Positions 36,145-44,869 of a stretch of 64,000 bases of DNA are shown here, piece by piece. The notes beneath the pieces were generated by a model, which did no database searches, had not been told where the DNA came from, and worked only from the letters and a program-made list of their open reading frames with translations. A program made the translations under genes and the position numbers. Positions within the stretch are counted from its first letter, which is position 1, and every line of letters begins with the position of its first letter. Where the stretch lies: assembly GCA_015520735.1 (NCBI GenBank), contig WAPN01000033.1:1-64000 (forward strand), in the 5' to 3' direction. The stretch is from Desulfurococcales archaeon (GTDB taxonomy: Archaea; Thermoproteota; Thermoprotei_A; Sulfolobales; Desulfurococcaceae).

Positions 36145-36195
36145 AGAAAAGAAGGGGGTTTGATTAAAAACAATATTTTTTAGTATCCACAATCC
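36145..36195. terminator. Convergent terminator region
   Basis: Between the convergent binding-protein and beta-propeller genes, the plus strand reads AAAACAATATTTTTTAG (36167-36182). The T6 run can end plus-strand transcription; no stable hairpin is obvious. Confidence 0.4.
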
Positions 36196-38364
36196 CTACC
36201 CAAGCCTAATATTCCCTATTTCTTCATAGTTTTCAAGGCTAAGAACAAGTATTTCGCTTGGCGACACAAGGTATAGCTTGTCATCAATATAGAGTGAGCG
36301 GCCACCACCGTTCAGCTCCACTATTTTAACTAGTCCTAACTCGTCATTAGCATAACTCATTATCAAGAAGCCGAAGCATCTGTATCCCCATACGCCAGTG
36401 TTTGTAGTCGATCCCGAAGACCAAGCCCAGCCATGGCTCAATGGAATTATAAATACTTTCTTCTCAGGAACCAAGGTAAAGGCGTGGTAGTCATAGAGTA
36501 CAGGCGATGTCACTAGTTTGCCGATACTGGCTCTTGAAAGCTGGGATACATGTTTTGGATCGCTGATATTGTATAGTGATATGGTTAGATTACCGCTGTC
36601 AACACCGATCCCTAGTAATATGTCGTGCCCGAGGGGATGCAGATAGACGTTATAGCCTGGTATCTTAAGATAACCTATTATCTCTGGGCGATATGGGTCT
36701 GAAACATTAATAGCAAATAATGGGTCTACTCTACGGTAGGTTACAAGAATGTAGATATCGTTGATCAGTCTTCCTGTCTTAATTGTTTCTCCAACAGCTA
36801 TATCGTCGAGTCTTGAAACTGTTTTTAGATTTTCTAAGTCTACAATTGTTAGGGCGTTGGATCCCTTCTTGATCTTTGTCCATATCCATGCGTCTCTAAT
36901 TATGCTAGGATATTTGGTGGAGGTGATCTTATGTATGTAAGTCTCTTTTTCGCCGTTAGGTAGAGTTATCGTAATTCCAATATTCTTCTCTATATTTCCG
37001 ATCTTATATGTATAAATGTTTATAAGTGGTGTGTAATCCACGTAGTTTGTTGCAACTATAAAGTATTTGTCCTTGTACTCTTCCATGCAGAACTGGTTCT
37101 GTAGATATCCCTTTACCTCGAAACTCCCTCTATACTTGATTGATAAACCGTTTATAGTGAAGACATAGAATCTTGATTTTGCAGTGAAAGATTCTTGGTT
37201 AACTAGTTTATTAATCGTCAGGGCAAGATTATCGGCCTCACTCTGAGGTAATGATTTGACGTACTGTCTGAAGAGATTGTAGGCATTCATTATTGTGTAA
37301 TACGTATTGTTTTTGAGTAGCTCTGATATTTTTTCGGATAGGCTTGTTGGTAACATATGTAGGGTTGCTTCGAGAACATGTTTGATCGATATTAAATAGA
37401 TATTTGAAGCCGGCGAGACTACAACGAGATGTTTATAGGACATATATATTTTTGAAGCTGGCCCCGTCATTATTGATAATACATTGTATTTTAGGCTCGT
37501 CAAGTTCGCAGCGAAGATATTGGTATAGTAGTCCGGAGGATTATAAGCTAGAAGTATCCTATCTATTGGGAATGGAATTCCATTAATAATTGGTATCTCC
37601 ACAGGTTCAACGGGTTGACTGGTAACTACGTATAGAATTCCCCGATAGAGACGAGCACTAATCAGGTGACCCGTGATATTATATGTCTGTAGGAGATATG
37701 GGTGCTCAGGCTCTGTTATGTTTATTAATTTGATAATCGTTTGCTCGCTATTGAAGCTTCCAACAGATATTAGCCTTGTTAGGGGCCTAATAACGCCCCA
37801 ATTACTCATCATTACCGCTAGAATATACTGATCTAGGAAGATACCTCTAATGGTACGGTTAAACTTGATTACTGATAACACTTTCTCTTGTTTCGCATCG
37901 ACGACATACGCCTTATCATCATTGACAACGACTATTATCTTTCCATTAGTCTTGACGATATCTGGTTCATCAATACCTTTCACTTGCACATTTGTCGAGG
38001 AATATCCTTGCGTAGTCTCTCTATATTCCATCTTAATAGTGCCTTCGATCTGGTACAGAGGTAGTGTAGTGGTTAATGGTCTTATAGTAGTTGATGTGCC
38101 AGCACTAGATGTTCTCTCTATATTTTCAATATTTTTTAAATATGATATTAGCTCAGTATAGGATTTGAATTTCTGTAACTGTGTAGCATTTATTGGCTTG
38201 GGGATCATACTAGCTGGATTTGTGCTTGGAGTCGGAGATGGGGTTATGACTGGTGTTGTTTCTCTTGTTCCGATTTGGCTTGGCGCCAGATATAGTCCTA
38301 TAATGGGTATGAGAATTCCTGCCATGAGTGCTATGGCTGCAGATAATATCAGACGTTTGTCCAC
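36196..38364 (-). CDS. Secreted beta-propeller protein (COG4880 type)
   Basis: About 722 aa with an N-terminal signal anchor (KRLILSAAIALMAGILIP) and a Thr/Pro linker. The body contains STNVQVKGIDEPDIVKTNGK, the hallmark of archaeal secreted proteins whose C-terminal beta-propeller is distantly related to WD40, and repeated strand-rich blocks such as NTGRLINDIYILVTYRRVDP-like segments. Function unknown; extracytoplasmic binding or protein contact is likely. GTG 38364 follows AGGTGA and is preferred to GTG 38373. It lies between the binding protein and the HTH gene, inside the peptide-transport locus, which suggests a linked surface role. Confidence 0.8.
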   Translation of the reverse strand: MDKRLILSAAIALMAGILIPIIGLYLAPSQIGTRETTPVITPSPTPSTNPASMIPKPINATQLQKFKSYTELISYLKNIENIERTSSAGTSTTIRPLTTTLPLYQIEGTIKMEYRETTQGYSSTNVQVKGIDEPDIVKTNGKIIVVVNDDKAYVVDAKQEKVLSVIKFNRTIRGIFLDQYILAVMMSNWGVIRPLTRLISVGSFNSEQTIIKLINITEPEHPYLLQTYNITGHLISARLYRGILYVVTSQPVEPVEIPIINGIPFPIDRILLAYNPPDYYTNIFAANLTSLKYNVLSIMTGPASKIYMSYKHLVVVSPASNIYLISIKHVLEATLHMLPTSLSEKISELLKNNTYYTIMNAYNLFRQYVKSLPQSEADNLALTINKLVNQESFTAKSRFYVFTINGLSIKYRGSFEVKGYLQNQFCMEEYKDKYFIVATNYVDYTPLINIYTYKIGNIEKNIGITITLPNGEKETYIHKITSTKYPSIIRDAWIWTKIKKGSNALTIVDLENLKTVSRLDDIAVGETIKTGRLINDIYILVTYRRVDPLFAINVSDPYRPEIIGYLKIPGYNVYLHPLGHDILLGIGVDSGNLTISLYNISDPKHVSQLSRASIGKLVTSPVLYDYHAFTLVPEKKVFIIPLSHGWAWSSGSTTNTGVWGYRCFGFLIMSYANDELGLVKIVELNGGGRSLYIDDKLYLVSPSEILVLSLENYEEIGNIRLG

Positions 38365-38443
38365 AAGTCTCACCTGAGGATGATTTTTGGTTTCATTAGA
38401 TATATTATGAAGCCTTGGACAGGGATGTTCGAATACTGGACAC

Positions 38444-38863
38444 TCATTTGGAGCTGAAGAGCTCTTTCTTGATCCTTAGCCCTTCAAGAAGGAAGAGAGC
38501 TGAGGACGCACAAGAGATCATAATAGCTGTCAACCTATCAATGTTGAAGCCCTCTATGATTGAAACAAGTGTTTCGCCTATGAATAGTCCGAGGAAGAAG
38601 AACCCGTAGATCATTATTCGTGGCAGTATCTTCCTGCCTATGACGAAATATCCTTCGATACCAATAATTCTTGCTGGTGCATAGCCCTCAGGAGTCCTCT
38701 TAACTAGTCCTGATTCAATCATTTTCTTGAGATGATAGTGTACACTACTTGGTGCGAGACCTGTGGCCGTCGCTATTTCTCTGACGCTTGCAGGCTTATT
38801 TCTCTCAATTAGATATACATAAATTTTCAATTGATTCTTCTCTAATTTGTTTTCGTTCGTCAA
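38444..38863 (-). CDS. Membrane-anchored winged-helix regulator
   Basis: 139 aa. Residues about 10-65 form an ArsR/MarR-like winged helix (VREIATATGLAPSSVHYHLKKM with SGLVKRTPEGY as wing). Residues about 82-130 contain two hydrophobic helices (RIMIYGFFFLGLFIGETLV and AIMISCASSALFLLEGL), so the protein is tethered to the membrane with its HTH in the cytoplasm. The TTG at 38863 starts next to a perfect palindrome (38872-38883). It faces the dpp-type operon across a divergent region and is the best candidate for its regulator. Confidence 0.8.
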   Translation of the reverse strand: MTNENKLEKNQLKIYVYLIERNKPASVREIATATGLAPSSVHYHLKKMIESGLVKRTPEGYAPARIIGIEGYFVIGRKILPRIMIYGFFFLGLFIGETLVSIIEGFNIDRLTAIMISCASSALFLLEGLRIKKELFSSK

Positions 38864-39110
38864 CTTTTACTATACCATGGTATTAGGTGCACTAAGCTCT
38901 TGATATTTCTTCTTATGTTCGGTTTCTGGACAAGCTTTTTATAACACTGTTATTAGCAAACATGTTAATTGAAACTTTACAGTACAAGAGCCCGGTGATG
39001 TACCGAGAATTAGTTTTATTTAGGAACAACACTCGTTATAAATCGAAATTGTATTACCCGTGGAACAAGTATGGGATACCTTACGTGGGAGTACTTGATG
39101 GGTGAACTGA
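38864..39110. promoter_or_regulatory. Divergent control region, HTH gene / ABC permease operon
   Basis: ATACCATGGTAT at 38872-38883 is a perfect 12-bp palindrome just upstream of the HTH start, a likely operator. Plus-strand TATA boxes are TTTTTTATAAC (38935-38945), spaced for the small frame at 38962, and GTTATAAAT (39035-39043). GGGTGA at 39100-39105 is the ribosome site for the permease ATG at 39111. Confidence 0.5.
38962..39105 (+). CDS. Small 47-residue protein or leader ORF upstream of the dpp-type operon
   Basis: ATG 38962 stands about 22 nt behind the TATA box TTTTTTATAAC, the spacing of a leaderless archaeal message. The 47-aa product is tyrosine- and lysine-rich (MLIETLQYKSPVMY...YVGVLDG). 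Its TGA overlaps the GGGTGA ribosome site of the permease gene, leaving 5 bp to the next ATG, so translation of the two would be coupled. It could be a real small protein or a regulatory leader. Chance is possible because it is short, but promoter, start and stop all fit. Confidence 0.45.
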   Translation: MLIETLQYKSPVMYRELVLFRNNTRYKSKLYYPWNKYGIPYVGVLDG

Positions 39111-40109
39111 ATGGCGGATATCAAGCGGTTCCTAGCCCGTAGAGCACTGACCTTCATACCGACATTAATAGGAGTAACTTTCCTTGCATACATAATTGCT
39201 TTCGCTATTCCTGCCAACCCGGCGCAGGCGTGGGCTGGCGGTATTAAGGCTAATCCAGAAGTTGTCGCACGTATTATCAGAGAGTACCATCTAAACGATC
39301 CTTGGTACGTTCAGTACTACTATTTCATGAAGGGAATACTAACAAACTCGATTATAGATCCCCGTTGGGGATACCCCGTAATGACGTATATGTTGTCGAG
39401 ATTCCCGATTACGTTCCAATTAACATTATTTGCTCTATTCTTCCTCATAGTACTCGGTATCCCCCTAGGGATAATATCGGCGTTGAAGAAAGATTCATGG
39501 ATCGACGCCCTCGTTAGGACTTGGGCGCTCGTAGGAGTATCTGTGCCGATATTCTGGCTAGGATACATATTCATATATATATTCTTCTACCAGCTAGGAT
39601 GGATCAATATTGCAGGTATACCATACCCCAAAGTCCACATCACCGGCGTACCGATAATCGACGCCTTGCTTAGCGGTGAGTGGAACATTGTTTTGGAGAA
39701 CATAAAGAGATTTATACTGCCAGGATTCACTCTTGGGTTCGCGGGCATCGGGGTGATCGCTAGGCTTGTTAGGAACAGCTTCTTAGAGGCGATAAGCAGC
39801 GACTACATATATTTTGCCAGGATGCGTGGACTGAAATATAGGAGGATAATGACACATGCTCTGAGGAATGCCCTAGTACCAGTTGTAACCGTGCTTGGGC
39901 TACAGTTTGGAGGACTGCTAGGTGGAGCGCCGATCACAGAAACAGTCTTCAGCATACCCGGTATGGGCCGCGCAATGGTCGACGCTATCTTCTCGATGGA
40001 CTTCCCACTGCTTATAGCGGGTACTTTTCTTGTGGCTATAATCTATGTTATAACGAACCTGATCGTGGACATCCTATATGCGGTCATTGATCCGAGGGTG
40101 AGATTCTGA
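39111..40109 (+). CDS. Peptide-type ABC permease, DppB family
   Basis: 332 aa, membrane protein with the DppB N terminus (RRALTFIPTLIGVTFLAYII) and the EAA-loop region RLVRNSFLEAISSDYIYFARMRGL. It pairs with the DppC-type permease whose gene overlaps by one base. GGGTGA before ATG 39111. Ligand could be peptides or oligosaccharides; archaeal systems of this kind often import sugars. Confidence 0.9.
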   Translation: MADIKRFLARRALTFIPTLIGVTFLAYIIAFAIPANPAQAWAGGIKANPEVVARIIREYHLNDPWYVQYYYFMKGILTNSIIDPRWGYPVMTYMLSRFPITFQLTLFALFFLIVLGIPLGIISALKKDSWIDALVRTWALVGVSVPIFWLGYIFIYIFFYQLGWINIAGIPYPKVHITGVPIIDALLSGEWNIVLENIKRFILPGFTLGFAGIGVIARLVRNSFLEAISSDYIYFARMRGLKYRRIMTHALRNALVPVVTVLGLQFGGLLGGAPITETVFSIPGMGRAMVDAIFSMDFPLLIAGTFLVAIIYVITNLIVDILYAVIDPRVRF

Positions 40110-41242
40110 TGTCGGCGGAAGAAGTATATGAGAAAAAGATCCTTGACAGGTTCAGCGATGCCCTCATAGCGTTCGTAGTGAAGATAATAACGCTGTTCAG
40201 GAAGGACTGGGCAAAGAGGAACAAGAGCAGGATCGATGAATGGAGGCTCATGCTATACGCTCTAAACAGGAGCCCCATAGGAATTGCGGGCCTAGTACTC
40301 GGCCTTGGCTTCGTAATCGTAGGTATCATAGGGCCCTGGATAGCCCCACACAGCTATGACTTCTCATACATCATGGCGACTGGTAAGTTCAAAGAATATT
40401 ATCTCGCGCCGCCAGGTACTGGTGGAGCACTCCTCGGAACCGACGACCTCGGAAGAGATCTTCTCAGCCTACTACTATACGGTGCAAGAGTATCATTGAT
40501 GGCTACAGTGCTGGTGCTCCCAATAGGCATAACCATAGGTATAATAATAGGGCTCATAGCAGGATACTATGGCGGCGCAGTAGACGAGATACTGATGAGG
40601 CTCACCGACGTATTCCTAGCATTCCCTGGACTAATCCTAGCCCTGGCTTTCAGCAGCGCATTAACGCAGAGAATAGCACTCGCAATAGCTCATAGCCAGT
40701 TCCTGACCAGCCTCATATCATCATTATTCGGTGTAAAACCAGTCGACGCCCTCAACGTGGCACCGATTCTCTCGATCATAGTGGCGTTGTGGATTGTCTG
40801 GTGGCCCGGCTACGCTAGAATGACGAGAGGACTGACACTACAGGAAAAGAATAATGTATATGTAGAGGCATCTAAGGCCCTAGGCCTCAGCTCGCCATCG
40901 ATCATGTTCCGTCATATACTACCCAACGTCCTAGGCCCAATCATTGTTATGATGACTCTTGACATAGGAGGAGTGATTCTCACAGAGGCTGGTCTAAGCT
41001 TCTTGATGGGAGCAATGGTGAAGATACCGGACTGGGGAGCAATAGTACAAGCCGGATCACAGTATCTTGTCCAGGGCAAGTGGTGGCTAGTGATTTTCCC
41101 AGGATTAGCGATACTGATCTCGGTGCTGGGATGGAACCTGTTCGGCGATAGCTTAAGAGATATCCTAGACCCAAGAACCCGTAGAAGCATCGAGTTCAAG
41201 ATCAAGAAGAGAAAGAAGATAGAGAAGGGTGAGAAGCAATGA
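40109..41242 (+). CDS. Peptide-type ABC permease, DppC family
   Basis: 377 aa. A roughly 65-residue basic N-terminal extension precedes the first membrane helix (SPIGIAGLVLGLGFVIVGIIGPWIAP). Downstream are LGTDDLGRDLLSLLLYGARVSL, typical of DppC, and the EAA loop VYVEASKALGLSSPSIMFRHILPNVLGPI. Its start overlaps the dppB stop and its end overlaps the ATPase gene by 4 bp. Confidence 0.9.
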   Translation: MSAEEVYEKKILDRFSDALIAFVVKIITLFRKDWAKRNKSRIDEWRLMLYALNRSPIGIAGLVLGLGFVIVGIIGPWIAPHSYDFSYIMATGKFKEYYLAPPGTGGALLGTDDLGRDLLSLLLYGARVSLMATVLVLPIGITIGIIIGLIAGYYGGAVDEILMRLTDVFLAFPGLILALAFSSALTQRIALAIAHSQFLTSLISSLFGVKPVDALNVAPILSIIVALWIVWWPGYARMTRGLTLQEKNNVYVEASKALGLSSPSIMFRHILPNVLGPIIVMMTLDIGGVILTEAGLSFLMGAMVKIPDWGAIVQAGSQYLVQGKWWLVIFPGLAILISVLGWNLFGDSLRDILDPRTRRSIEFKIKKRKKIEKGEKQ

Positions 41243-42237
41243 GTGGCCCACAGCTCCGTGAACCCCTCATAGAGGTAAAAGACCTGTATGTTTACTTCTA
41301 CACATATGCTGGCATAGTAAAAGCTATCGAGGATATGACGTTCACGATCTACAAGGGCGAGAAATTCTGCATGGTGGGTGAAACCGGTTGTGGAAAATCA
41401 GTGACCAGCAGGGCACTGGCAAACATAGTTCCCAGCCCCGGCAGAATAGTAAAGGGTAAAGTGATCTACTATAGAGACGGAAACCCCGTCAACATACTAG
41501 AGCTCAGTGAGGAGCAACTGAGAGAGATACGTGGAAAGGAGATAGCCTACATAGTCCAAGATCCCTCCAGCGCCTTAGATCCTCTCTACACTATAGGTTA
41601 TCAGATCGTCGAGACAATGATAGACCACTATACGGTTAAGGACTGGAAGGAGGGCTACAAGAGAGCAGTAGAACTACTCAGGGAAGTACTGATGCCCGAC
41701 CCGGAGCAGAGGATCAGGAACTACCCCCACGAGCTCAGCGGAGGACAGAGGCAGCGCGCAGTAATAAGTATAGGGCTGAGCAACATGCCGCGCCTACTAA
41801 TAGCAGATGAGCCGACCAGCAGCTTAGACGTGACGGTACAGGCACAGTTACTGGAACTCCTCAGGAGGCTTGTTAGAGAGCATGGCCTAACACTCTTCCT
41901 GATCACACACGACATGGGCGTCGTAGCAGAGATGTGTGACCGCGTAGCAGTCCTATATGCAGGAAACATCGTGGAACTAGCTCCTGTCGACGAGATATTC
42001 AAGAATCCAAAGCACCCATACACGATGGGATTGCTACGCGCGGTCCCAAACCCCCAGGCAGATATAGAAAAGCTAGAACCAATACCAGGAACCATACCAA
42101 ACCTAATATATCCACCGCCAGGATGCAGATTCCACCCACGCTGCCCATTTGCTAGGGATGCATGTAAGCGGGAGAAGCCCCCACTAGTAGAGGTTAGCCC
42201 GGGACACTACGTGAGGTGCTGGCTCCACGCGGAGTAA
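41239..42237 (+). CDS. Peptide-type ABC ATPase, DppD family
   Basis: 332 aa with Walker A GETGCGKS, Q-loop IVQDPSSALDP, signature LSGGQRQR, Walker B LLIADEPTSSLDV and the C-terminal oligopeptide-transporter motif CRFHPRCPFARDAC, whose cysteines can carry an Fe-S cluster in this group. ATG 41239 behind GGTGAG. It works with the DppF-type ATPase encoded next. Confidence 0.93.
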   Translation: MSGPQLREPLIEVKDLYVYFYTYAGIVKAIEDMTFTIYKGEKFCMVGETGCGKSVTSRALANIVPSPGRIVKGKVIYYRDGNPVNILELSEEQLREIRGKEIAYIVQDPSSALDPLYTIGYQIVETMIDHYTVKDWKEGYKRAVELLREVLMPDPEQRIRNYPHELSGGQRQRAVISIGLSNMPRLLIADEPTSSLDVTVQAQLLELLRRLVREHGLTLFLITHDMGVVAEMCDRVAVLYAGNIVELAPVDEIFKNPKHPYTMGLLRAVPNPQADIEKLEPIPGTIPNLIYPPPGCRFHPRCPFARDACKREKPPLVEVSPGHYVRCWLHAE

Positions 42238-42250
42238 GGAGGTGTGAACC

Positions 42251-43210
42251 ATGGTTGAACCCCTAGTCCATGTCGAGGGCCTCAAGAAATACTTCCCTGC
42301 AGGAGGATTCCTCAAAAAAGTATGGGTTAAGGCGGTTGATGGTATTTCATTCGATATATTTGAGGGAGAAACTCTAGGCCTGGTCGGAGAATCCGGATGC
42401 GGAAAAACAACTACTGGGCGTCTAATACTCAGGCTTATCAAGCCCACCGCGGGCAAAGTATTGTTCGCCGGTAAAGACGTTACCAAGCTAAGGGGTAAAG
42501 AACTGAAGGCCTTCCGTAGAGAAGCAAACATTGTGTTCCAAGACCCGTACACGAGCCTCGATCCAAGGCAGACGGTCTTTAACATAATAATGGAGCCTCT
42601 AAAGACACATGGGATACAAGTAGATGATCCAGAGGGCTTCGTGACTAAGCTACTCTACGAGGTAGGTCTCAACGAGACCCACCTGTACAGGTACCCCCAC
42701 GAGTTCAGCGGAGGACAGAGACAGCGCATAGCAATAGCCAGGATCTTGGCACTCAGGCCGAAATTCATAATCCTAGACGAGCCAACCTCAGCGCTCGACG
42801 TATCTGTTCAAGCGCAAATACTTAACATGCTGAAAAACCTCCAGAAAAAATATGGTCTGACCTATATGTTCATAAGCCACAACCTAGGCGTTGTCAGATA
42901 CATGAGCAACCGCATAGCTGTCATGTACCTAGGCAAGATAGTAGAGATAGCGCCTGCCAAGACCTTGTTCGAGAACCCACTACACCCCTACACAAAGGCA
43001 CTACTAGCATCAATACCCGTACCAGACCCCGAGGCAGCGAGAACAAAGCCAAAAATACAGATAACTGGCGAGCCGCCGAGCCCGATAAACCCGCCACCAG
43101 GATGTAGATTCGCGCCGAGATGCCCGTATGCAAAGGATCTATGCCGCCAAAAGGAGCCCAAGCTTAAAGAAATAGAGCATAATCACTTCGTAGCGTGCTG
43201 GCTCTATTGA
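42251..43210 (+). CDS. Peptide-type ABC ATPase, DppF family
   Basis: 319 aa with Walker A GESGCGKTT, Q-loop VFQDPYTSLDPRQTV, signature FSGGQRQR, Walker B FIILDEPTSALDV and a C-terminal CRFAPRCPYAKDLC cysteine motif. GGAGGTG precedes ATG 42251. Last gene of the permease operon; a hairpin and T-run follow. Confidence 0.93.
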   Translation: MVEPLVHVEGLKKYFPAGGFLKKVWVKAVDGISFDIFEGETLGLVGESGCGKTTTGRLILRLIKPTAGKVLFAGKDVTKLRGKELKAFRREANIVFQDPYTSLDPRQTVFNIIMEPLKTHGIQVDDPEGFVTKLLYEVGLNETHLYRYPHEFSGGQRQRIAIARILALRPKFIILDEPTSALDVSVQAQILNMLKNLQKKYGLTYMFISHNLGVVRYMSNRIAVMYLGKIVEIAPAKTLFENPLHPYTKALLASIPVPDPEAARTKPKIQITGEPPSPINPPPGCRFAPRCPYAKDLCRQKEPKLKEIEHNHFVACWLY

Positions 43211-43211
43211 A

Positions 43212-43240
43212 GCGGTGCTTCGAAAAAACCGTTTTTATTT
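43212..43240 (+). terminator. Terminator of the dpp-type operon
   Basis: Right after the TGA, CGGT and ACCG can pair around GCTTCGAAAAA, followed by TTTTTATTT (43232-43240). Confidence 0.45.
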
Positions 43241-43271
43241 CTAGCTATTCAATATAATGGGCGTGGGCTTC

Positions 43272-43793
43272 TCAGTCGAGGCAGTACTTGTTTATGCATA
43301 TGATCTTTTCCAGTGGTATTCTAGGCCTAGGCTCTGGTTTTTCATCGGGGTACCCAATTGCAAGTATTGATGCCGGAGTAATGTATTTCGGCATACCGAG
43401 GATTTTTCTTATATCATCTATATTCCTCATGGTCTGTATCCAGACCGTTCCAAGGCCTAGGGCATGTGCTACCAGCTGGATATAGATCGTGGCGTTAGCA
43501 CAGTCTAGTAGATAAGAGTCAGGACTGGCCCTCTCATCACACGCGACAACTATTGCTTGTGGAGCGTTCATAAGGGGCTTTCCACCACCGTGTATTCTTG
43601 ATAACTCGTCAAGAATACCTCTATCATCAATCACTATGAACCTCCATGGCTGACTATTGTGTGCGCTGGGGGCATAACGTGCTACATCGAGTATCTTCTC
43701 TATGATCTCCATAGGCACTTTTTCTTTCCTAAAACGTCTAATGCTCCTCCTAGTCTTGAGAAATTCTATCAGGTCATCGGGGCTACAACCCAT
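43272..43793 (-). CDS. Nitroreductase-family flavoprotein
   Basis: 173 aa from ATG 43793. KTRRSIRRFRKEKV near the N terminus, PSAHNSQPWRFIVIDD, NAPQAIVVACDE and GLGTVWIQTM are FMN-binding features of the nitroreductase superfamily. Substrate unknown. The frame stays open up to 44081, but the added residues overlap the divergent UPF0282 gene and look like read-through; a TATA-like AATTATTATAAC at 43809-43820 supports 43793. Confidence 0.88.
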   Translation of the reverse strand: MGCSPDDLIEFLKTRRSIRRFRKEKVPMEIIEKILDVARYAPSAHNSQPWRFIVIDDRGILDELSRIHGGGKPLMNAPQAIVVACDERASPDSYLLDCANATIYIQLVAHALGLGTVWIQTMRNIDDIRKILGMPKYITPASILAIGYPDEKPEPRPRIPLEKIICINKYCLD

Positions 43794-43808
43794 TTCAATA
43801 CACCTGCT

Positions 43809-43840
43809 GTTATAATAATTAGTTAGAGCTACTAATATTT
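43809..43840. promoter_or_regulatory. Divergent promoters, nitroreductase / UPF0282 gene
   Basis: On the minus strand AATTATTATAAC (43809-43820) lies about 20-25 nt before ATG 43793. On the plus strand ACTAATATTTC (43830-43840) lies about 25 nt before ATG 43862. Both are leaderless spacings. Confidence 0.45.
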
Positions 43841-43861
43841 CGGAATAATCGGCGACAAGGA

Positions 43862-44869
43862 ATGATGAGGATACATATCCTGGGGAGCGAGAGTCTGGGT
43901 GTGAGAGGCTTATCCTGCTACGTCGAGATCGATGACCATAAAATATTAATTGATCCAGGTGTGGCCCTAGGATATACCCGGTGGAGACTGCATCCCCATC
44001 CGCTACAAGCAGTTGTAGGGGATATTGTCCGTTCAAAAATAGCAAGGTTTTGGAGAGACGTGGACTATGTGGTTTTAACACATATGCACGGTGATCATAT
44101 ACCCCTCTACAACGCGAACCCTTTCCAGCTAGACCTATATATGCTAGACCATCATGGCGAGAAAAAGATCATAGCGCCCCCGCCCCATATACTCAGCACG
44201 AAGGAAAAAATCAGGCTCGAGAAGATACGTGAGATATACCGTGAGAAACTAATAACGATTAACTGGAGAGCGGCTGAGATAGGCCCAGTAAGAGTCCTTG
44301 GCCCTTATCCTCATGGTCTAAGTCGCTCCGGAGTATATGCAGTATACATTAGTGACGACCTATCGATACTTCACCTTAGTGATACAGGATTGCTTGTTGA
44401 AGACGCCATGAGTCTAGTAAGGGATCTTAGACCAGACATAGTCGTGACCGATGGCCCACCCATATACCGTTACATGCACGACAAAGTAACGGTTAATGAT
44501 CTACTAATAAGGGCTAGACGGAACCTAGAGCGAATGATTGGTTATGCGGGCAAAGTAATAATAGATCACCATATCAATAGATGTGATGAAGGCTACCGAT
44601 GGATAAAAAGTGTTAGGAGAGAATATAGCTGTATTATGACCGCAGCAGAGTATATGGGAGAAAAACCCCTTATGCTGGAGTCATGGAGGAGGACACTGTA
44701 TAGGCTATTACCCGAAGATAATTATTGGTTCCGGGAAAAATACAGGGAGACAATTGAGAAATACAGGGTAATACTTTATGAGCTTATCACAAGGATTAGA
44801 AACGATATGAAGCAGTCAAATGAAGCATCATTCTCCCTCCTGCTCCGCAAAATCCTCACCGAGAAATAA
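43862..44869 (+). CDS. UPF0282-type metallo-beta-lactamase-fold hydrolase
   Basis: 335 aa. The N-terminal HILGSESLGVRGL and IDPGVALGYTRWRLHPHP are signatures of archaeal UPF0282. The metal motif THMHGDHIP and later HLSDTG, DGPP and DHHINR supply likely metal ligands. Substrate is unknown. ATG 43862 and 43865 are both possible. The 3' end overlaps the convergent gene at 44828 by 42 bp. Confidence 0.82.
   Translation: MMRIHILGSESLGVRGLSCYVEIDDHKILIDPGVALGYTRWRLHPHPLQAVVGDIVRSKIARFWRDVDYVVLTHMHGDHIPLYNANPFQLDLYMLDHHGEKKIIAPPPHILSTKEKIRLEKIREIYREKLITINWRAAEIGPVRVLGPYPHGLSRSGVYAVYISDDLSILHLSDTGLLVEDAMSLVRDLRPDIVVTDGPPIYRYMHDKVTVNDLLIRARRNLERMIGYAGKVIIDHHINRCDEGYRWIKSVRREYSCIMTAAEYMGEKPLMLESWRRTLYRLLPEDNYWFREKYRETIEKYRVILYELITRIRNDMKQSNEASFSLLLRKILTEK

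Noticed and set aside
43794-44081. Extended N terminus of the nitroreductase frame
   Set aside because: The extra 96 residues overlap the divergent UPF0282 gene, have no family similarity and lie upstream of the likely promoter.
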